A stretch of DNA of 64,000 bases from an uncultured Sutterella sp. (GTDB taxonomy: Bacteria > Pseudomonadota > Gammaproteobacteria > Burkholderiales > Burkholderiaceae_F). Positions 1-7,846 of the stretch are shown one piece after another (position 1 is the stretch's first letter; every line of letters starts with the position of its first letter). The notes below the pieces were generated by a model. It had not been told where the DNA came from, made no database searches, and worked only from the letters and a program-made list of their open reading frames with translations. The stretch lies in the NCBI GenBank assembly GCA_902463725.1, contig CABQGK010000004.1, positions 124,001-188,000 of the forward strand, written 5' to 3'. The translations under genes and the position numbers were made by a program.

Positions 1-1079
1 TCGGTGTAGGGGCGGTACGCATCAAGCGCGCGCTCGATGGCGCCGTCCCCGATGGCGTGCATTGCCACGGAGCAATTGTGCTCGACCGCTAAACCGACCA
101 TTTCATCAATCTGCTCGGGGGTGAGCGTGGCAATGCCCGTGACCGTGGGATCGTCATGATAGGGCTGACGCATGACTGCGGTACGAGCGCCGAGACTGCC
201 GTCAAGGAACATCTTCAAGGGTCCCACGCGGTTAAAGGGGGTGCCCACACCCGTGTGCATGCCCGCTTCGAGGAACGCTCTAAAGCCATTGGGCTCCATG
301 AAGTTCACTTGATGCCAGACGCGCACAAGCGGGTCTTCTTGCGCGATCTCATCGTAAAGACGCCACATCTGTCGCCAATTTCTCGGACGCATGTCCATCG
401 TCTGCACGCTCGTTACCCCATTGGCGAGCGCATAGCGCATGGCGGTCTTGAGTTGCCGCTTGACGTCGTCATCGGTCGGGGTGCGAATGATCTTGAGCAC
501 CGTGTCACAGGAGTTTTCACGCACAATCCCTACCAACTCGCCTTGCTCATCGTGGTCGATCTCGCCCCCCTCCACGGGGGCAGTGTCGCGCTCGATGCCC
601 GCTAGCGCCAGCGCAGGAGTGTTCGCCGTGAGGATGTGACCGCAGGCACGCTCAAGGATGAGCGGATACTCGGTGGTCATCGCATCGAGGTCGGCACGCG
701 TCAGAAGACGGTTGCCGTCGACATCAAAGTAGTCTTGATTCCAGCCACGGCCATGCAGCACGGTGCTTGGCGCGGGGTTCCGGCGCGCAATGTAGTCGGC
801 TACGCGCGCAGCGCACTCGGCAATGCTTGTGGCGCCAAGTAGATCAATATCGTCAAGGGTCTGCCCCTTCATCGCGAGGTGCAGGTGGCTGTCGTTAAAG
901 CCTGGGATGACGGTTGCACCACCCAAGTCGCGCACTGCTGCGCCCGCTGGCGCAAGGCGTCGTAGCGCCTCTGTCGTGCCCACCGCGCTGATGAGCCCAT
1001 CTTCGATGAGGAGCGCTTCGGCGAACTGCCCTCGGTTGAGGTAGATATGACCGTTAACTAGTAGAGTAGCTTCAGACAT
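1..1079 (-). CDS. Amidohydrolase family 3 (YtcJ-like), C-terminus cut by window edge
   Basis: Metal-dependent hydrolase of the amidohydrolase superfamily, family 3 (YtcJ/AepA-like), acting on an unknown C-N bond. The reading frame runs from ATG at 1079 (AAAGGA ribosome site about 9 nt upstream) off the left edge, so about 360 residues are visible. They show an N-terminal beta-sandwich segment (MSEATLLVNGHIYL), then GFNDSHLHL, which carries the first metal-binding His pair, the NFMEPNGF region and AMHAIGDGAIERALDAY with further metal-ligand His. It is preceded on the same strand by a lysine-riboswitch-like element and a terminator hairpin, so it may respond to lysine. The family assignment is firm; the substrate cannot be read from the sequence. 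Confidence 0.85.
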   Translation of the reverse strand, partial: MSEATLLVNGHIYLNRGQFAEALLIEDGLISAVGTTEALRRLAPAGAAVRDLGGATVIPGFNDSHLHLAMKGQTLDDIDLLGATSIAECAARVADYIARRNPAPSTVLHGRGWNQDYFDVDGNRLLTRADLDAMTTEYPLILERACGHILTANTPALALAGIERDTAPVEGGEIDHDEQGELVGIVRENSCDTVLKIIRTPTDDDVKRQLKTAMRYALANGVTSVQTMDMRPRNWRQMWRLYDEIAQEDPLVRVWHQVNFMEPNGFRAFLEAGMHTGVGTPFNRVGPLKMFLDGSLGARTAVMRQPYHDDPTVTGIATLTPEQIDEMVGLAVEHNCSVAMHAIGDGAIERALDAYRPYT

Positions 1080-1107
1080 GGGAAGAATCCTTTCAGCAGG
1101 TAACCAA

Positions 1108-1138
1108 CAAAAGAAAAAGCTGCATCCATCGATGCAGC
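1108..1138 (-). terminator. Rho-independent terminator in the amidohydrolase leader
   Basis: Read on the minus strand, GCTGCAT and ATGCAGC form a 7-bp stem (1119-1138) followed at once by TTTTTCTT. It lies only about 30 nt before the amidohydrolase start codon and downstream of the riboswitch-like element. It is therefore a natural expression platform: read-through would switch the gene on. No gene end lies immediately upstream that would otherwise need a terminator here. Confidence 0.7.
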
Positions 1139-1307
1139 CCTGTTGGTGTTAGGGGGCGGCGCGGGTGCAAGCGGCGTAGGCGCTCGGTAGAAAGCCCCAC
1201 TTTGTAAGCGCCCCTTGGGCGCCTAGCACGGTGTAGCTTGACTTTCTCTTTGCACGCGGCTCCATGCTTTCTGCGGCTTGCGTCCGCCCTAACGGGATTC
1301 TGCGATC

Positions 1308-1477
1308 GATAGCTCCTCCGCAGGGCAGCAGTGCCGCCTTGCGGGAGTCAGGGAGATGTTCTCTCCGTGACCAACTCTAGGAGTCGTACCCAACTCCCGG
1401 TTTCGGCGGCTTGACCTTTCTGCCATCGTCGCAGGGTGTCCCCTCGGATGGCGACTCATTCGCGCCGCGCCTCTATC
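1308..1477 (-). promoter_or_regulatory. Lysine riboswitch (L-box) aptamer candidate
   Basis: On the minus strand this 170-nt element matches the L-box layout in order. The P1 5' strand is GATAGAGGCGCG and the P1 3' strand GGAGGAGCTATC. In between come a GAGTCGCC-like turn, a P2 helix GCCATC/GATGGC, then AGAAAGG, the conserved GCCGAAACC block, a P3 arm, a P4 hairpin GGAGA/TCTCC and GGCGGCACTG. The same order and near-identical core words occur in the Bacillus subtilis lysC lysine riboswitch as I recall it. The element follows the asd terminator, so it belongs to the next transcript, that of the amidohydrolase. A 38-codon ORF (1149-1265, minus) lies between aptamer and terminator and may be fortuitous. 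L-boxes are known mainly from Firmicutes and gammaproteobacteria. Confidence 0.8.
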
Positions 1478-1526
1478 CAACTTTTTCGTTCTAAAACTCT
1501 GCCACGGCGCTTGCGCGTTTGCAAAG

Positions 1527-1553
1527 AAAAAGGGGCTCAATCGCCCCTTTTTT
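1527..1553. terminator. Bidirectional terminator after asd
   Basis: AAAAAGGGGC and GCCCCTTTTTT flank a 6-nt loop, giving a GC stem with A and T runs on both sides. It works in either direction; on the minus strand it ends the hom-lysC-asd transcript and separates it from the riboswitch leader. A second inverted repeat, TAAGCGC/GCGCTTA (about 1571-1601), lies between it and the asd stop. Confidence 0.85.
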
Positions 1554-1617
1554 GGTAAGTCTCAACTCTGCTAAGCGCATCGCCTTAAGAGGGGGCGCTT
1601 AGAGTGAGAAAACGCGC

Positions 1618-2652
1618 CTAGGCTGCTGCGTTTTGGGCTTGACGTGCTACCCAAAGCTCAGCAATCTGCACGGCGTTCGTTGCAGCGCCCTTACGGATTT
1701 GGTCGGCACAGCAAAAGAGCGTGAGCGACTTTGCCATCTTCTTGGCGCCTGCGGAGAGGTCGCGGCGAATGCGACCCACGTAGACGAGGTCCTGGTCGCT
1801 CGTCAAGCTTGGCATCGGGTAGTGCTGAGCGTCTAGATCGTCCCAGAGCTTGACGCCAGGGGCGTCTGCGAGTAGCGCACGCGCCTCTTCTGGCGTGATC
1901 TCTTTTTCAAACTCCACCGTGAGCGCTTCAGAGTGAGAGCGAATGATCGGCACGCGCACGCAGGTGCACGCCACACGCAACTTCGGCTCATGCAGAATCT
2001 TGCGCCCTTCGTTTTGCATCTTCATTTCTTCGGAGGAATAGCCCTCAGCGTTGAAGCCGCCGATCTGCGGAATGAGGTTGTAGGCAATCGGGTAGGGGAA
2101 GACACTCGGCTTGGCCTTCTCAACCCCATTTTTCACCTGATCTTCGAGCTCGGCGATACCACCGAGCCCAGCGCCGCTCACGGCCTGATAGGTCGAGGCG
2201 ATGATGCGTTTGACGCGTGCCTTCTTGTGCAGCGCGGCAATGGCCACAAGTCCGATGATCGTGGCGCAGTTCGGGTTCGCGATCAGCCCATAGCCCGTGA
2301 AGGTATCTTCAGGGTTGATCTCGGGGATGACGAGCGGGACATCTTTATCCAAGCGGAAGGCGCTCGAGTTGTCAACGACGAGAATACCCGAGCGGGCAGC
2401 CTCTGGCAGATACTGTTTGGCAACATCGTTGTCCGCGGCACCAAGCAGAATGTCTAGCCCTTGGAAGGCTTCCTGCGAGGGGAGCTGAACTTCGATTTCC
2501 TTGCGCTTGAATTTAAGCTTTTTCCCAGCGCTGCGTTCGCTACCAAAGAGTCGTAGCTCCTTGATCGGGAACTTGCGTTCGGCGAGCACGGTCATCATCT
2601 GCTGGCCAACGGCGCCGGTGGCGCCCAAAATGCCGACTTTGTACTGTTTCAT
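1618..2652 (-). CDS. asd: Aspartate-semialdehyde dehydrogenase
   Basis: NADP-dependent reduction of aspartyl-4-phosphate to aspartate semialdehyde, the branch point towards lysine, threonine and methionine; cytoplasmic. The 344-residue product has the N-terminal dinucleotide motif GATGAVGQQ and the catalytic cysteine in NPNCATIIG. I chose ATG at 2652, giving MKQYKVGILG, because GAGGAG lies just upstream; the longer open frame upstream has no support. It is the third gene of hom-lysC-asd, 46 nt after lysC, and is followed by a strong terminator. Length and motifs are normal for the family. Confidence 0.97.
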   Translation of the reverse strand: MKQYKVGILGATGAVGQQMMTVLAERKFPIKELRLFGSERSAGKKLKFKRKEIEVQLPSQEAFQGLDILLGAADNDVAKQYLPEAARSGILVVDNSSAFRLDKDVPLVIPEINPEDTFTGYGLIANPNCATIIGLVAIAALHKKARVKRIIASTYQAVSGAGLGGIAELEDQVKNGVEKAKPSVFPYPIAYNLIPQIGGFNAEGYSSEEMKMQNEGRKILHEPKLRVACTCVRVPIIRSHSEALTVEFEKEITPEEARALLADAPGVKLWDDLDAQHYPMPSLTSDQDLVYVGRIRRDLSAGAKKMAKSLTLFCCADQIRKGAATNAVQIAELWVARQAQNAAA

Positions 2653-2698
2653 AATGCTTTCTCCTCGATGTGTAGAGCTGTTGCACGTGCGCTCGAAG

Positions 2699-4015
2699 TT
2701 AGCGGGCGTCGGCAAAGGTGTTGTAAAGGCTCGCGATGGCGCGCTCAAAGTCGGCGTTATCCACGCCCACAATGATGTTGAGCTCGGCACTGCCTTGAGA
2801 AATCATGCGGATGTTGATGCCCGCAGCCCCAAGCGCAGAGAAGAGGCGCGCGCTCGTGCCGGGGCGCGCATTCATGTTGCGCCCGACGATCGCAATGAGC
2901 GCGAAGGGCTCGGTGAGTCGAACCAAATCCGCTTCGGTGCGCGCTTTAATACGAGCAATGATTTCGTGCACGTTATCGGCGACGTCGCTTTGGTTGACGA
3001 CGACGCTAAAGGAGTCGATGCCGCTTGGGAGGTGTTCAATCGAGACTTTGTACTGCTCGAAGATCTCGAGCACGCTCTTGACAAAGCCCACGGCGTTAGA
3101 CATGTGCTTTTTGCTGATTTCGATGGCAACGAAGTTCTTTTTGCCCGCAATGCCGGTCACAAGCGGATCCGCGGGATCCGGCTCAATCGTATCGAGCACG
3201 ATCGTGCCCTTATCCTGGGGGCGATTGGTGTTGAGCACCTGTAGCGGAATGTTCTGCTCGCGTAGCGGGAAGACCGCTTCTTCATGAAGGACGCTCGCGC
3301 CCATGTAGGAGAGCTCTCGCAATTCCGAAAACGTAATGCGTTCAATCCCACGCGGGTTTGGCACGATGCGTGGGTCGGTCATGAGAAAGCCCGAGACGTC
3401 GGTCCAGTTCTCGTAGAGGTCCGCGTTGAGGCAGCGTGCGAGGATCGAGCCCGAGATGTCGCTGCCGCCACGGCTCATGACTTTGATACGACCGTTGGGG
3501 TAGCTACCGTAGAAGCCAGGCATCACAAAGCGATCGTGCTCGCCGATGACTTTCATCAGGTTTTTCTGCGTGAGCTCATAGTCAAAGCTCCCATCAAAGC
3601 GCATGGCCACGACGTCTTTGGCATCCACAAAGGGAAAGCCCAAAAAGTCTGCCATCAGCCGCGAGGTAAAGTACTCGCCGCGACTGACGATCTCATCGAC
3701 ACTCATGCTGCTCAGTTTGGCACCGAACTCAGCAATTTCATCTTCAATGGGCGTGGTGAGTGCGAGCGCCTCTTTGATTTCAAGGAAGCGGTCGGTGATG
3801 CTCTTTAGCAGTGGGCTCGGATCCACGTGGTAGAGCACGTGCGAGTGGCATAGGTAGAGCAAGTCCGTAATCTTGTTGTCTTTCTTGTGGCGTTTTCCCG
3901 CGGCACTCACCACCACAAAGCGGCGGGCGGGATCGGCCTCAACAATGGCCTTGACTTTACGAAACTGCTCGGCATCGGCAACAGAGCTTCCGCCAAATTT
4001 GGTGATCTTAATCAT
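2699..4015 (-). CDS. lysC: Aspartate kinase
   Basis: Phosphorylates aspartate, the committed step of the aspartate family pathway. The 438-residue protein begins MIKITKFGGSSVADAEQF (nucleotide/aspartate-binding KFGGSSVA) and keeps SRGGSDISGS near residue 180. The C-terminal third carries two ACT-like regulatory repeats, for example VEHLPSGIDSFSVVV and RMISQGSAELNIIVGVD. ATG at 4015 is preferred: it lies 4 nt after the hom stop, with AGGA upstream. The ACT domains make feedback control by an end product likely; the effector (lysine, threonine or both) cannot be read. Middle gene of the operon. Confidence 0.95.
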   Translation of the reverse strand: MIKITKFGGSSVADAEQFRKVKAIVEADPARRFVVVSAAGKRHKKDNKITDLLYLCHSHVLYHVDPSPLLKSITDRFLEIKEALALTTPIEDEIAEFGAKLSSMSVDEIVSRGEYFTSRLMADFLGFPFVDAKDVVAMRFDGSFDYELTQKNLMKVIGEHDRFVMPGFYGSYPNGRIKVMSRGGSDISGSILARCLNADLYENWTDVSGFLMTDPRIVPNPRGIERITFSELRELSYMGASVLHEEAVFPLREQNIPLQVLNTNRPQDKGTIVLDTIEPDPADPLVTGIAGKKNFVAIEISKKHMSNAVGFVKSVLEIFEQYKVSIEHLPSGIDSFSVVVNQSDVADNVHEIIARIKARTEADLVRLTEPFALIAIVGRNMNARPGTSARLFSALGAAGINIRMISQGSAELNIIVGVDNADFERAIASLYNTFADAR

Positions 4016-4019
4016 AGGG

Positions 4020-5102
4020 TTAATCCTGAAAATCGGGTTCAAAAGCGAGGAAGGCGCCCTTTACGCGGGCAATCGAGCAGGCGTTCTCAAGCGTTGTGGC
4101 GAGAACGTCGCCGCCAAGATAGGCGCGCCCTGTCAATAGTGACGGATCGTATTGAAGCGACCCATCAAGCGTTACCTCCTCATAGGTGTGGTGGCGGATG
4201 TTCATGAGATCTTCGAGCATGGCGTCGGCCGTCGGCAGCCCGCCCGCGCCCTGCGCGATGAGGTTCACTGGGCCGCGCACCGAGCAATGCAGTTCTGCGA
4301 GGTTCAGGTTTTTCCTCAGGCTCCCTGCGGGTGAGCTCGCGGGGAGCACCACGGGCACCACCCCAAGCGCGTAACGGCCCGCTGTTGCACGCGAGAGCAG
4401 CATGAGGCGTAGGCTCTTGCCGTCGCGTTTGAGCCCTTCAATGAGCTCAGCCGTCACGCCCACAATCCCCGAGACGGGGAAGGGCGCCGTGATCGGCGCG
4501 CCAAAGGCGAGCGAGCAAGCAATCACCGCCTTGTTGTAGACATCCATGCCACTAATGTCCGTCGTTGGATCCGCTTCCGCGTAGCCCAAGCGCTGGGCTT
4601 CTTTGAGTGCGGTTTCAAACGAAATCCCGTCAGTCTGCATCGCGTCGAGAATGTAGTTGCAGGTGCCGTTGAGAATGCCCGAGACACGATCAATGCAATT
4701 GGTGCGCTTAAAGCGCTTGATCGTTTCGATAATGGGTAAGCCCCCGCCCACAGAGGCTTCAAAAAGAAGCGGTACACGCTTCTCTTTTGCCAACGCGGTG
4801 AGCGCTCCAATATCTTTGGCGACCGCGGCTTTATTGGCGGTGACGACGCCTTTTCCTGCCGCGAGCGCAGCACGAATGTAGTCGTAGGAGGGCTGAGCGC
4901 CAGGGAGCGCATCAGCAATCACGCTTACCTCTGGGTCGGCGAGGATTTGGCTAAAGTCTGTCACCACCCGTGCGTCGTCAGCGCTAGCTGTTCGACGCAA
5001 GATGTACTTGACATTCAAACCGAGTGCCTCTTCTTGAGCGAGTGTTGCGAGACTACGCCCAACCGTGCCGTGGCCCAAAATAGCCAGCGTGAGTTTCGAC
5101 AT
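4020..5102 (-). CDS. hom: Homoserine dehydrogenase, short form without ACT domain
   Basis: NAD(P)H-dependent conversion of aspartate semialdehyde to homoserine, leading to threonine and methionine. The 360-residue protein has the N-terminal Rossmann motif GHGTVGRSL, then VTANKAAVA, the catalytic region GILNGTCNYIL and GYAEADPTTDISGMD. Many proteobacterial enzymes are about 430 residues with a C-terminal ACT domain; this one stops at the end of the catalytic domain, so feedback through that domain is absent. ATG at 5102 has AAGGAAG upstream. First gene of hom-lysC-asd, divergent from thrCB, so the threonine pathway is complete in this 6-kb stretch. Confidence 0.95.
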   Translation of the reverse strand: MSKLTLAILGHGTVGRSLATLAQEEALGLNVKYILRRTASADDARVVTDFSQILADPEVSVIADALPGAQPSYDYIRAALAAGKGVVTANKAAVAKDIGALTALAKEKRVPLLFEASVGGGLPIIETIKRFKRTNCIDRVSGILNGTCNYILDAMQTDGISFETALKEAQRLGYAEADPTTDISGMDVYNKAVIACSLAFGAPITAPFPVSGIVGVTAELIEGLKRDGKSLRLMLLSRATAGRYALGVVPVVLPASSPAGSLRKNLNLAELHCSVRGPVNLIAQGAGGLPTADAMLEDLMNIRHHTYEEVTLDGSLQYDPSLLTGRAYLGGDVLATTLENACSIARVKGAFLAFEPDFQD

Positions 5103-5324
5103 GGGACTTCCTTATTTGAGTTGCGGTTGATTTATTCATCATACCTAGGAAACGCTCAATTGACACGGCTTAGAGCGGGAAGGAAAACCCTCTAAGTGAT
5201 AGTGCCTAGTCGTGAGCGTAAGCGTCGCAGAGCGCGGAAGCGGGGCTTTTTTGTGCCAAAATAGTTAAATCTTGGGTGCGAAGGCAGAGGCCTGCACCCC
5301 AAACTGTTTGTCTCAGGAGTAAAC
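5103..5324. promoter_or_regulatory. Divergent hom / thrC control region with two hairpins
   Basis: This 222-nt region must hold both promoters. Two inverted repeats stand out. CTTAGA/TCTAAG with an inner GGG/CCC spans 5169-5196. TTGGGTGC/GCACCCCAA with a nested AGGC/GCCT stem spans 5272-5302, just before the thrC ribosome site (AGGAG at 5315-5319). Neither has a T run, so they could be operators or leader structures. I see no threonine-rich leader peptide. Confidence 0.5.
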
Positions 5325-6800
5325 ATGCAATACCACAGCACTCGCGGCAGAGATGAGAGTGTGGATTCACGACGTGCCGTTATTCAGGGGCTTGCCCGCG
5401 ATGGGGGGCTTTTTGTCTCGGATGCGCTCGGAAGCCGCAAGATCGCGCTTGATGCGTTGATGAACGAAGATTATTTTTCGCTCGCCACACGGGTGCTCGG
5501 TTTGTTGCTCGATGACTTTAGCGAGGCCGAACTCAAAGACGCCGTTGAGAAAGCCTACCGTGGGAAGTTTTCAAGTCCCGCCATCGTGCCTGTGAGTGCC
5601 ATGGGCGAGCGCTGGTTGATGGAGTTGCACCACGGCCCCACCGCTGCGTTTAAGGACCTTGCACTTTGTGTGCTCCCGCACCTCATGAGTAAAGCACTCG
5701 AAAAGAGTAGTGAGCGTGTCATGATTGCCACTGCAACGAGTGGCGATACGGGCAAGGCCGCACTTGCGGGCTTTGCCGATGTGCCAAATATCGGCATCAC
5801 GGTGTTTTACCCAGAAGGGAAGGTGAGCGATATTCAGCGCCTACAGATGGTTACGCAAGAGGGCAAGAACGTTGCGGTTGCGGCTGTGCGCGGCAACTTT
5901 GATGATTTGCAGAGCGCCGTCAAGCGCCTCTTCCTCGAGGGCTCTGCGCACTCGGATGTGGTGCTCTCTTCGGCTAACTCCATCAACATTGGGCGCCTTG
6001 CGCCGCAGGTGGTGTATTACTTTGATGCGTATCGCCAGTTGGTCGCTGCGGGCGTCGTGGCGCTCGGCGAGTGTGTCGATTTTGCGGTCCCGACTGGTAA
6101 CTTTGGTGACGTACTCGCGGGGTACTACGCTAAGCTCATGGGACTGCCTGTGCGGCACCTGATTGTGGCGAGTAACGCCAATAACGTCCTCACTGAGTTC
6201 CTCACGACGGGCGTCTACAATGCGCGCCGCCCCTTTGAAAAGACGATTAGCCCCTCGATGGATATTCTCGTTTCAAGTAACCTCGAGCGCCTCCTCTACT
6301 ACAGCTGCGGGCGCGACACTGCGCAGGTGGCCGCTTGGATGCAGTCGCTCAAGCACGAAGGGCGCTTTGAGATTCCCCGTGCACTTTTGGAAGAGATTCA
6401 AACGACGTTCCGCGCAGGTTGGGCGAGCGACGCTGAGACCATGAAGACGATTGACCGCGTTTGGATCGAGGACGGTGTACTCATTGACCCACATACGGCA
6501 GTGGCCGTGAAGGTCGCTGATGAATGCGCGGCGCCGGGCGCTCCGCTCGTGGTGCTCTCAACCGCGTCTCCCTACAAGTTCTGCCGCGATGTGGTGTTTT
6601 CTATTGTGGACAATGCGCCCGAGATGGCAGACGGCTTTGCGTTTATGGATGCACTCGCTGGTCTCACTGGGGTGGAGCCCCCGAAAGCCTTGGCTGCGCT
6701 TAAAGAGATGCCTGTTCGACATGAAGCGGTGATTGATCAGGCGGAAATGGGCAACTTCGTTCGTGCGCAGATGGTGCGCCTCTATGGAGGAGCACACTGA
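5325..6800 (+). CDS. thrC: Threonine synthase
   Basis: PLP enzyme converting O-phosphohomoserine to threonine. The 491-residue protein is of the long ThrC type. It starts MQYHSTRGRDESVDSRRAVIQG, carries the PLP-lysine motif HHGPTAAFKDLAL near residues 103-115 and the phosphate-binding region ATSGDTGKAALAGF. ATG at 5325 is supported by AGGAG 5 nt upstream. Its stop codon overlaps the thrB start by one base, so the two genes are translationally coupled. It opposes the hom operon, which makes its precursor. Confidence 0.97.
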   Translation: MQYHSTRGRDESVDSRRAVIQGLARDGGLFVSDALGSRKIALDALMNEDYFSLATRVLGLLLDDFSEAELKDAVEKAYRGKFSSPAIVPVSAMGERWLMELHHGPTAAFKDLALCVLPHLMSKALEKSSERVMIATATSGDTGKAALAGFADVPNIGITVFYPEGKVSDIQRLQMVTQEGKNVAVAAVRGNFDDLQSAVKRLFLEGSAHSDVVLSSANSINIGRLAPQVVYYFDAYRQLVAAGVVALGECVDFAVPTGNFGDVLAGYYAKLMGLPVRHLIVASNANNVLTEFLTTGVYNARRPFEKTISPSMDILVSSNLERLLYYSCGRDTAQVAAWMQSLKHEGRFEIPRALLEEIQTTFRAGWASDAETMKTIDRVWIEDGVLIDPHTAVAVKVADECAAPGAPLVVLSTASPYKFCRDVVFSIVDNAPEMADGFAFMDALAGLTGVEPPKALAALKEMPVRHEAVIDQAEMGNFVRAQMVRLYGGAH

Positions 6801-7684
6801 TGCGAGTCACTGTAAAAGTAGCAGCAACGACCGCCAATTTGGGTCCAGGTTACGACGCCCTTGGCCTCGCACTCTCTGTGGGAAGTGAGTTTACGTTTGA
6901 GCATGCCGCAGCGTTTTCGATTACGGGCTGCCCGAGCGCCTATGCTAGCGAGGATAACCTCTGCTGGGTCGCTTTTAAACGCGTGTATGCCTTGGCGGGC
7001 GTAAAGGAGCTCCCCGCAGTTCACATTCATATCGACTCTCATGTGCCGGTGGCGCGCGGCTTAGGAAGCTCCAGTACCTGCGTGGTGGCAGGCGTGCTTG
7101 CTGCCAATGCCTTTTTGGGCCAGCCCTACGGGGAGGATGAGCTTTTTCAGATCCTTAACGAACTCGAAGGCCACCCCGACAATGCTGCGGCGGCGCTCTA
7201 CGGTGGGCTCACGGCAAGCTTTGTCCATGAGGGGCGCGCCATTGCGGTGCGCTGCCCTGTTGCAAGTCGCTGGCGCTTTGTCGCGATCATCCCGAATTAC
7301 GAGGTGAGCACGCATGAGGCGCGCCGCCTACTGAAAACCGAAGTGCCGCTCAAAAACGCGGTCTTTAACCTCTCGCACACGGTGGCGGTGGTGAAGGCGC
7401 TGGAGTTGGGAGACGAGGCACTACTTGGGATTGCTTGCGAAGATACGCTACATCAGCCGCTCAGAAAGCCGCTCATCCCTGAGTATGACGATGTGCAAGC
7501 GATTGCGCTTTCGCAGGGGGCCTCCGCCTTCATGATCAGCGGTTCTGGCTCAACGATGCTTGCTGTCGCGGGTGAGGAGGCAACGGCCGAGCGGATCGCC
7601 GCGGCCATCTCCAAGGCCTATCCGCACTTTGGGACCATGGTGCTTGAGGCGGATAGCCACGGCGCACGTGTGACAATCGACTAA
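6800..7684 (+). CDS. thrB: Homoserine kinase
   Basis: GHMP kinase that phosphorylates homoserine to O-phosphohomoserine, the substrate of ThrC. The 294-residue protein shows the N-terminal substrate strand ATTANLGPGYDALGLAL, the ATP-binding GHMP motif PVARGLGSSSTCVVAG near residue 82 and the C-terminal MISGSGSTMLAV. It starts inside the thrC stop (TGATG overlap), with GGAGG upstream. A long hairpin follows at 7785. Length is normal. Confidence 0.96.
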   Translation: MRVTVKVAATTANLGPGYDALGLALSVGSEFTFEHAAAFSITGCPSAYASEDNLCWVAFKRVYALAGVKELPAVHIHIDSHVPVARGLGSSSTCVVAGVLAANAFLGQPYGEDELFQILNELEGHPDNAAAALYGGLTASFVHEGRAIAVRCPVASRWRFVAIIPNYEVSTHEARRLLKTEVPLKNAVFNLSHTVAVVKALELGDEALLGIACEDTLHQPLRKPLIPEYDDVQAIALSQGASAFMISGSGSTMLAVAGEEATAERIAAAISKAYPHFGTMVLEADSHGARVTID

Positions 7685-7784
7685 GAGCCGTTGAATTGTG
7701 TTGATAAGCGTCAACAGAGATCAAACGGCTGGCAACATTTTGTGATATGTATGCCAGTTCCCGATAGGGGGTTCGTTCATCAGA

Positions 7785-7827
7785 CATCTCGGGTGGTTGA
7801 AGAGCATGTGTCTTCTCACCCGAGATG
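7785..7827. terminator. Long hairpin between thrB and the Type ISP gene
   Basis: CATCTCGGGTG and CACCCGAGATG pair perfectly over 11 bp, with an inner GAAGA/TCTTC stem. It sits between two convergent genes and is followed on the plus strand by AAAGTTTT. A bidirectional terminator is the likeliest role. Confidence 0.7.
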
Positions 7828-7846
7828 AAAGTTTTCCATCAGGAGT

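Noticed and set aside
1289..1540. 83-codon minus-strand frame
   Set aside because: It overlaps the riboswitch-like element and the asd terminator; the conserved RNA words explain the sequence better.
1933..3244. Two long plus-strand frames (174 and 247 codons)
   Set aside because: Antisense to asd and lysC.
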